Source of the DNA: JBLFWJ01 sp047611425
Lineage (GTDB): Bacteria > Bacteroidota > Bacteroidia > UBA10329
Assembly (NCBI GenBank): GCA_047611425.1
Contig: JBLFWJ010000138.1
Span: forward strand, 1-9,215
Direction: 5' to 3'
Length of the DNA stretch: 9,215 nt
Numbering within the stretch: the stretch's first letter is position 1; each line of letters starts with the position of its first letter. Under the pieces are notes generated by a model. It ran no database searches, was not told the DNA's origin, and was given only the letters and a program-made list of their open reading frames with translations. This document shows positions 6,001-9,215 of the stretch, piece by piece. The position numbers and the translations under genes were made by a program.

Positions 6001-9000
6001 ATGCACAGATTTATTCCTCAACGCAGCATTGCGGGCGTAGCGTTAGTTACTCTTGGTCTTATCGGCTTCAATTCTTGCACGCCAATTGAACAAGAGCCCG
6101 GAAACTCCCAATTCGTAAATCCATTTATTGGAACTGGCGGGCACGGTCACACGTTTCCTGGAGCCACGCGGCCTTTCGGAATGGTGCAGTTGAGTCCAGA
6201 TACCAGATTGGAAGGATGGGATGGTTGTAGTGGGTATCACTACACTGATTCCGTTGTTTATGGATTCAGCCACACTCACTTGAGTGGAACAGGTATTGGC
6301 GATTACTGCGACATCCTACTTAAGCCTTGTATCGGTGAAGTAAAAATGGAGAATGGCTACAAGTCATCCCCAGAAAACGGATACGCTTCTCATTTTGATA
6401 AGAATACCGAGGTAGCCGAAGCTGGATATTATTCGATGGATTTGGCTGAGGGAATCAAAGTCGAATTGACAACTACGCAACGTGTTGGAATGCATCGATA
6501 CACGTTTGAGAATTCAGATAATGCACATGTTATTCTTGATCTCTCCCATCGTGATCTTCTACTTGATTCTGAATTGGAAATCGTGAATGACTCCACAGTT
6601 CGAGGGTTCAGAAGGTCTCGGGACTGGGCACAGAATCAATATGTGTTTTTCTATGCTGAATTCTCAAGACCAATTATGAGTCACTCATTGGTTCGAGATA
6701 GCATTGCTACCGACCCCGGTATGGTAAAAGACCTTGCAACTAAAGCGGCTTTGGAATTTGCAATGAATGATGGTGAGCAGCTCATTGTCCGAGTTGGTAT
6801 CTCAGCTGTTGATATGTCAGGAGCTGAAAAAAACCTTCGCGATGAAGTGAAAGACTGGGATTTTGATGCAGTAAGAGAAAAAGCACGATTAGACTGGGAT
6901 ATGGAGCTTTCGAAGATTCGTGTAAAAGGAAAGAACGATGACAAGACCATCTTCTATTCGGCCTTGTATCACACGATGATTGCTCCAAATTTATACTCCG
7001 ATGTTGACGGCCGTTACCGAAAGACGATTCCGAAAGATTCAATCAACCATCCCGATCCAATCGGGCAACTTGAAGAAGGAGAGAATCATTACACGATTTT
7101 CAGTTTGTGGGACACGTACAGGGCTGCACATCCATTGTACACGATTATTGATGAGGAACGAACGAATGAATTCATCAGAACATTCCTTCGACAATATGAA
7201 GATGGAAATCAACTACCAGTTTGGGAGTTAGCAGGAAACTACACCGGCTGCATGATTGGTTATCACTCGATTCCAGTAATAGCCGATGCGTACGCAAAAG
7301 GCATAAGAGATTGGGATACTGATTTGGCTTTAGAAGCTATGAACCATTCAGCTTCCTTGCAGCACTTGGGTTTGCCATCGTTTGAGGAAAAAGGATTTAT
7401 CCCAACTGGTGACGAGCCTGAATCAGTGAGCAAAACATTGGAATATGCCTACGATGATTGGTGCATCGCGATGATGGCCAAAGAAATGAATGAAACGGAG
7501 ATGTACGATCGGTTTATTAGTCGCGCTCAGAATTACAAGAACATTTACAATGCTGAAAACGGCTTTCTACAAGGGCGAACCAATGGAGGTTGGTATGGCC
7601 CTTTTGTTCCGGAGGAAGTGAACTTTAATTACACCGAAGCAAATGGCTGGCAATACAGTTTGGCCGTTCCTCAGGATGTTGATGGCCTGATTGAATTGAT
7701 GGGCGGTGACGAAAAGTTCGTTGCTCATCTCGACTCCATGTTCAATACAACTAGCGAGACCGAAGGACGACATCAAGTCGATATTACCGGATTGATTGGT
7801 CAATATGCACATGGAAACGAACCAAGTCATCATATGGCCTACTTGTACAGTTATGCTGGTCAACCATGGAAAACACAGAGTCGTGTGAGAGAGATATTAA
7901 AGACCATGTATCAAAATGCGCCCGATGGGCTTTCTGGAAATGAGGATTGTGGCCAGATGTCAGCATGGTATGTCTTAAGTGCAATGGGTTTTTATCCTGT
8001 TTGCCCGGGGTCTGATGAATACGTCATAGGATATCCCTTATTCAACGAGGTAGAAATTGATGTTGCCAGCGGAGCAACATTTGCCATCACAACCGAGGCT
8101 GTGGTTGATAAGAAAAGGCACATCGTCTCGGCTACGTTCAATGGATTTCCACTCGAGGAATCTTACATTACACATGATGATATTCTCTCAGGAGGGGCAT
8201 TAGAATTTGAAATGGACAAAAACCCTGATAAAGATTGGGGAGTTGGAGAAGGATTCGAACCGACAAGTTGGATTGAGGATGATAAAATCATCGTTGTTCC
8301 GTCTATAAATGCCTTCTCACGGACGTTTGAAGATTCTCTTTTGGTAGAAATTAGATCTCCAGAAGATGGAGCAATTTTAGAATATAAGCTTGTGATAGAT
8401 AGCGTTGCAAGTCAACTTTCGGTTTACAAAGAGCCGTTCTATATTCATGAATCCACAATTGTTATCGCTACCGCGTCAAACTCAGAAAAGACGTTAAGTA
8501 GCAAAGCTGTTACGGCAGATTTCAAGAAAATTCGGGGAGGTCGATCTATCGAGATTTTAACCGAATACGCGAATCAATATTCTGCCGGTGGAGGCAAAGC
8601 GTTGATTGACATGATTAGAGGCGGTCGAGAATTCAGAACAGGTAGCTGGCAGGGCTATCGAGGAGATGCTGAGGCTATTGTAGATTTGGGAGAGGAACAA
8701 TCTATTTCAACTATTTCTCTTGGGTGTTTGCAGGATATTAAATCTTGGATTTGGATGCCAAAGGAGGTTGAGTTCTTCATTTCCACCGACAAGAAGAAGT
8801 GGAACAAGCTTCCTACACCAACTCGGCCAGATATTCAGGAAGACCGCTATGGTTCATTCACTGGAGAGTTTTCATCACAATTCACTGGAAAGAATGCCAG
8901 ATATGTAAAGGTGGTTGCTAAGAATTATGGGACTTGCCCAGCTTGGCATTTAGGTGCAGGTGGTCAAGGCTGGCTATTTGTGGATGAATTGGAGGTGGAG

Positions 9001-9003
9001 TAG
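6001..9003 (+). CDS. GH92 alpha-mannosidase lipoprotein with chitobiase-C-like and F5/8 type C domains
   Basis: The 1000-residue product starts with a signal peptide whose hydrophobic core (about 9-22) ends at a lipobox-like FNSC, giving lipid-modified Cys26; TPIEQEP follows. GH92 enzymes are Ca2+-dependent, inverting exo-alpha-mannosidases. The N-terminal beta-sandwich domain begins at VNPFIGTGGHGHTFPGATRP (39-58). The (alpha/alpha)6 catalytic domain carries SLWDTYRAAHPL (368-379), PTGDEPESVSKTLEY (468-482), NYTEANGWQY (543-552), HGNEPSHHMAYLY (604-616) and GNEDCGQMSAWY (646-657). By comparison from memory with Bacteroides BT3990, Glu546 is the probable general acid and Asp649 one of the base-side acids. 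The tail adds a chitobiase-C/Fn3-associated module (about 768-842) and an F5/8 type C, CBM32-like module (about 855-1000). It probably acts in the periplasm or on the cell surface, trimming mannosides or N-glycans for the adjacent permease. Length and motifs show an intact gene; exact linkage specificity is unknown. Confidence 0.95.
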   Translation: MHRFIPQRSIAGVALVTLGLIGFNSCTPIEQEPGNSQFVNPFIGTGGHGHTFPGATRPFGMVQLSPDTRLEGWDGCSGYHYTDSVVYGFSHTHLSGTGIGDYCDILLKPCIGEVKMENGYKSSPENGYASHFDKNTEVAEAGYYSMDLAEGIKVELTTTQRVGMHRYTFENSDNAHVILDLSHRDLLLDSELEIVNDSTVRGFRRSRDWAQNQYVFFYAEFSRPIMSHSLVRDSIATDPGMVKDLATKAALEFAMNDGEQLIVRVGISAVDMSGAEKNLRDEVKDWDFDAVREKARLDWDMELSKIRVKGKNDDKTIFYSALYHTMIAPNLYSDVDGRYRKTIPKDSINHPDPIGQLEEGENHYTIFSLWDTYRAAHPLYTIIDEERTNEFIRTFLRQYEDGNQLPVWELAGNYTGCMIGYHSIPVIADAYAKGIRDWDTDLALEAMNHSASLQHLGLPSFEEKGFIPTGDEPESVSKTLEYAYDDWCIAMMAKEMNETEMYDRFISRAQNYKNIYNAENGFLQGRTNGGWYGPFVPEEVNFNYTEANGWQYSLAVPQDVDGLIELMGGDEKFVAHLDSMFNTTSETEGRHQVDITGLIGQYAHGNEPSHHMAYLYSYAGQPWKTQSRVREILKTMYQNAPDGLSGNEDCGQMSAWYVLSAMGFYPVCPGSDEYVIGYPLFNEVEIDVASGATFAITTEAVVDKKRHIVSATFNGFPLEESYITHDDILSGGALEFEMDKNPDKDWGVGEGFEPTSWIEDDKIIVVPSINAFSRTFEDSLLVEIRSPEDGAILEYKLVIDSVASQLSVYKEPFYIHESTIVIATASNSEKTLSSKAVTADFKKIRGGRSIEILTEYANQYSAGGGKALIDMIRGGREFRTGSWQGYRGDAEAIVDLGEEQSISTISLGCLQDIKSWIWMPKEVEFFISTDKKKWNKLPTPTRPDIQEDRYGSFTGEFSSQFTGKNARYVKVVAKNYGTCPAWHLGAGGQGWLFVDELEVE

Positions 9004-9013
9004 CGAAGGAGTT

Positions 9014-9029
9014 CCTGATAAATTTCAGG
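9014..9029. terminator. Weak inverted repeat between convergent GH92 and trhO ends
   Basis: CCTGA at 9014-9018 pairs with TCAGG at 9025-9029 around a six-base AT loop, 10 bases after the GH92 stop and overlapping the trhO stop codon. Its place between two converging genes fits a bidirectional terminator, but the stem is only five pairs and no T tract follows on either strand. Confidence 0.28.
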
Positions 9030-9215
9030 TTGTGGAACGAGAGAAAGAAGTGCTTAGATCAACTTTTTGGTGATTGTGGAAACGCGACTCGCTTTTCTTT
9101 CCCTTGGCTCTTGCTATCTGCTCTTCTTCCGGAAGTTGTGCGAATTCTAAACACTCCGGAGTACAGCAGCCTCCGTTCGCTTCATTGCATTTATCGCACT
9201 GAATAAATAGAAGAT
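9025..9215 (-). CDS. trhO: tRNA uridine(34) hydroxylase TrhO, C-terminal fragment (runs off right edge)
   Basis: The last 62 codons are present on the minus strand, ending at TGA 9027-9025. The fragment begins LLFIQCDKCNEANGGCCTPE and continues CLEFAQLPEEEQ. The pattern FIQCxxCxxxxGGCCxxEC followed by LPEEEQ is the cysteine-rich tail typical of Bacteroidota rhodanese-like proteins of the YceA/TrhO family. These proteins hydroxylate U34 of certain tRNAs using oxygen, a step toward 5-methoxyuridine-type wobble modifications, in the cytoplasm. The cysteines probably bind zinc. The rhodanese domain and its active-site cysteine lie beyond the window, so the assignment rests on the tail. The last 25 residues or so are basic and serine-rich, typical of a variable end. 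It converges on the GH92 gene with 21 bases between the stops. Confidence 0.82.
   Translation of the reverse strand, partial: LLFIQCDKCNEANGGCCTPECLEFAQLPEEEQIARAKGKKSESRFHNHQKVDLSTSFSRSTT

Noticed and set aside
7567..7863. 98-codon minus-strand frame inside the GH92 gene
   Set aside because: Antisense shadow of the catalytic domain; the plus strand encodes conserved GH92 motifs throughout.

Overview
The window looks like ordinary chromosomal DNA of a member of the Bacteroidota, probably a Flavobacteriales-like marine or aquatic bacterium. The evidence is that start codons lack Shine-Dalgarno sequences, that a perfect TAnnTTTG -7 promoter element is present, that tsaE overlaps an alanine dehydrogenase gene, and that the SpoIIE-type phosphatase, DUF962 protein, FHS-family sugar permease, GH92 lipoprotein and TrhO tail all read like Bacteroidota versions. 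I see no phage, transposon, CRISPR, tRNA or rRNA, and no sign of recent transfer.

Layout from left to right. On the minus strand, tsaE (tRNA t6A synthesis) overlaps the first codons of an alanine dehydrogenase that runs off the left edge. A 192-bp gap with no recognisable gene separates it from three plus-strand genes: a membrane-anchored SpoIIE/PP2C-type phosphatase with an extracytoplasmic sensor region, a DUF962/Mpo1-like membrane protein with its own likely promoter, and a 62-residue glycine-rich membrane protein of unknown role. These converge on a minus-strand SulP-type anion transporter with a C-terminal STAS domain. A 164-bp divergent gap then leads to a two-gene plus-strand operon: an FHS-family (FucP/GluP-like) sugar permease followed 11 bp later by a 1000-residue GH92 alpha-mannosidase lipoprotein. 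The right edge holds the C-terminal 62 codons of a convergent trhO gene.

The clearest functional unit is the permease-mannosidase pair. The GH92 enzyme, lipid-anchored in the envelope and carrying a C-terminal F5/8 type C (CBM32-like) module, would release mannose from mannosides or N-glycans, and the permease would carry the free sugar across the inner membrane. No SusC/SusD pair is visible, so this is not a classical polysaccharide utilisation locus within the window. tsaE and trhO both serve tRNA modification but sit at opposite ends and are not a unit.

I did not find a convincing undescribed system. The points most worth a second look are the likely substrate specificity of the GH92 enzyme, the unknown partner of the orphan phosphatase, the unassigned 62-residue membrane protein, and the promoter that decides the DUF962 start.
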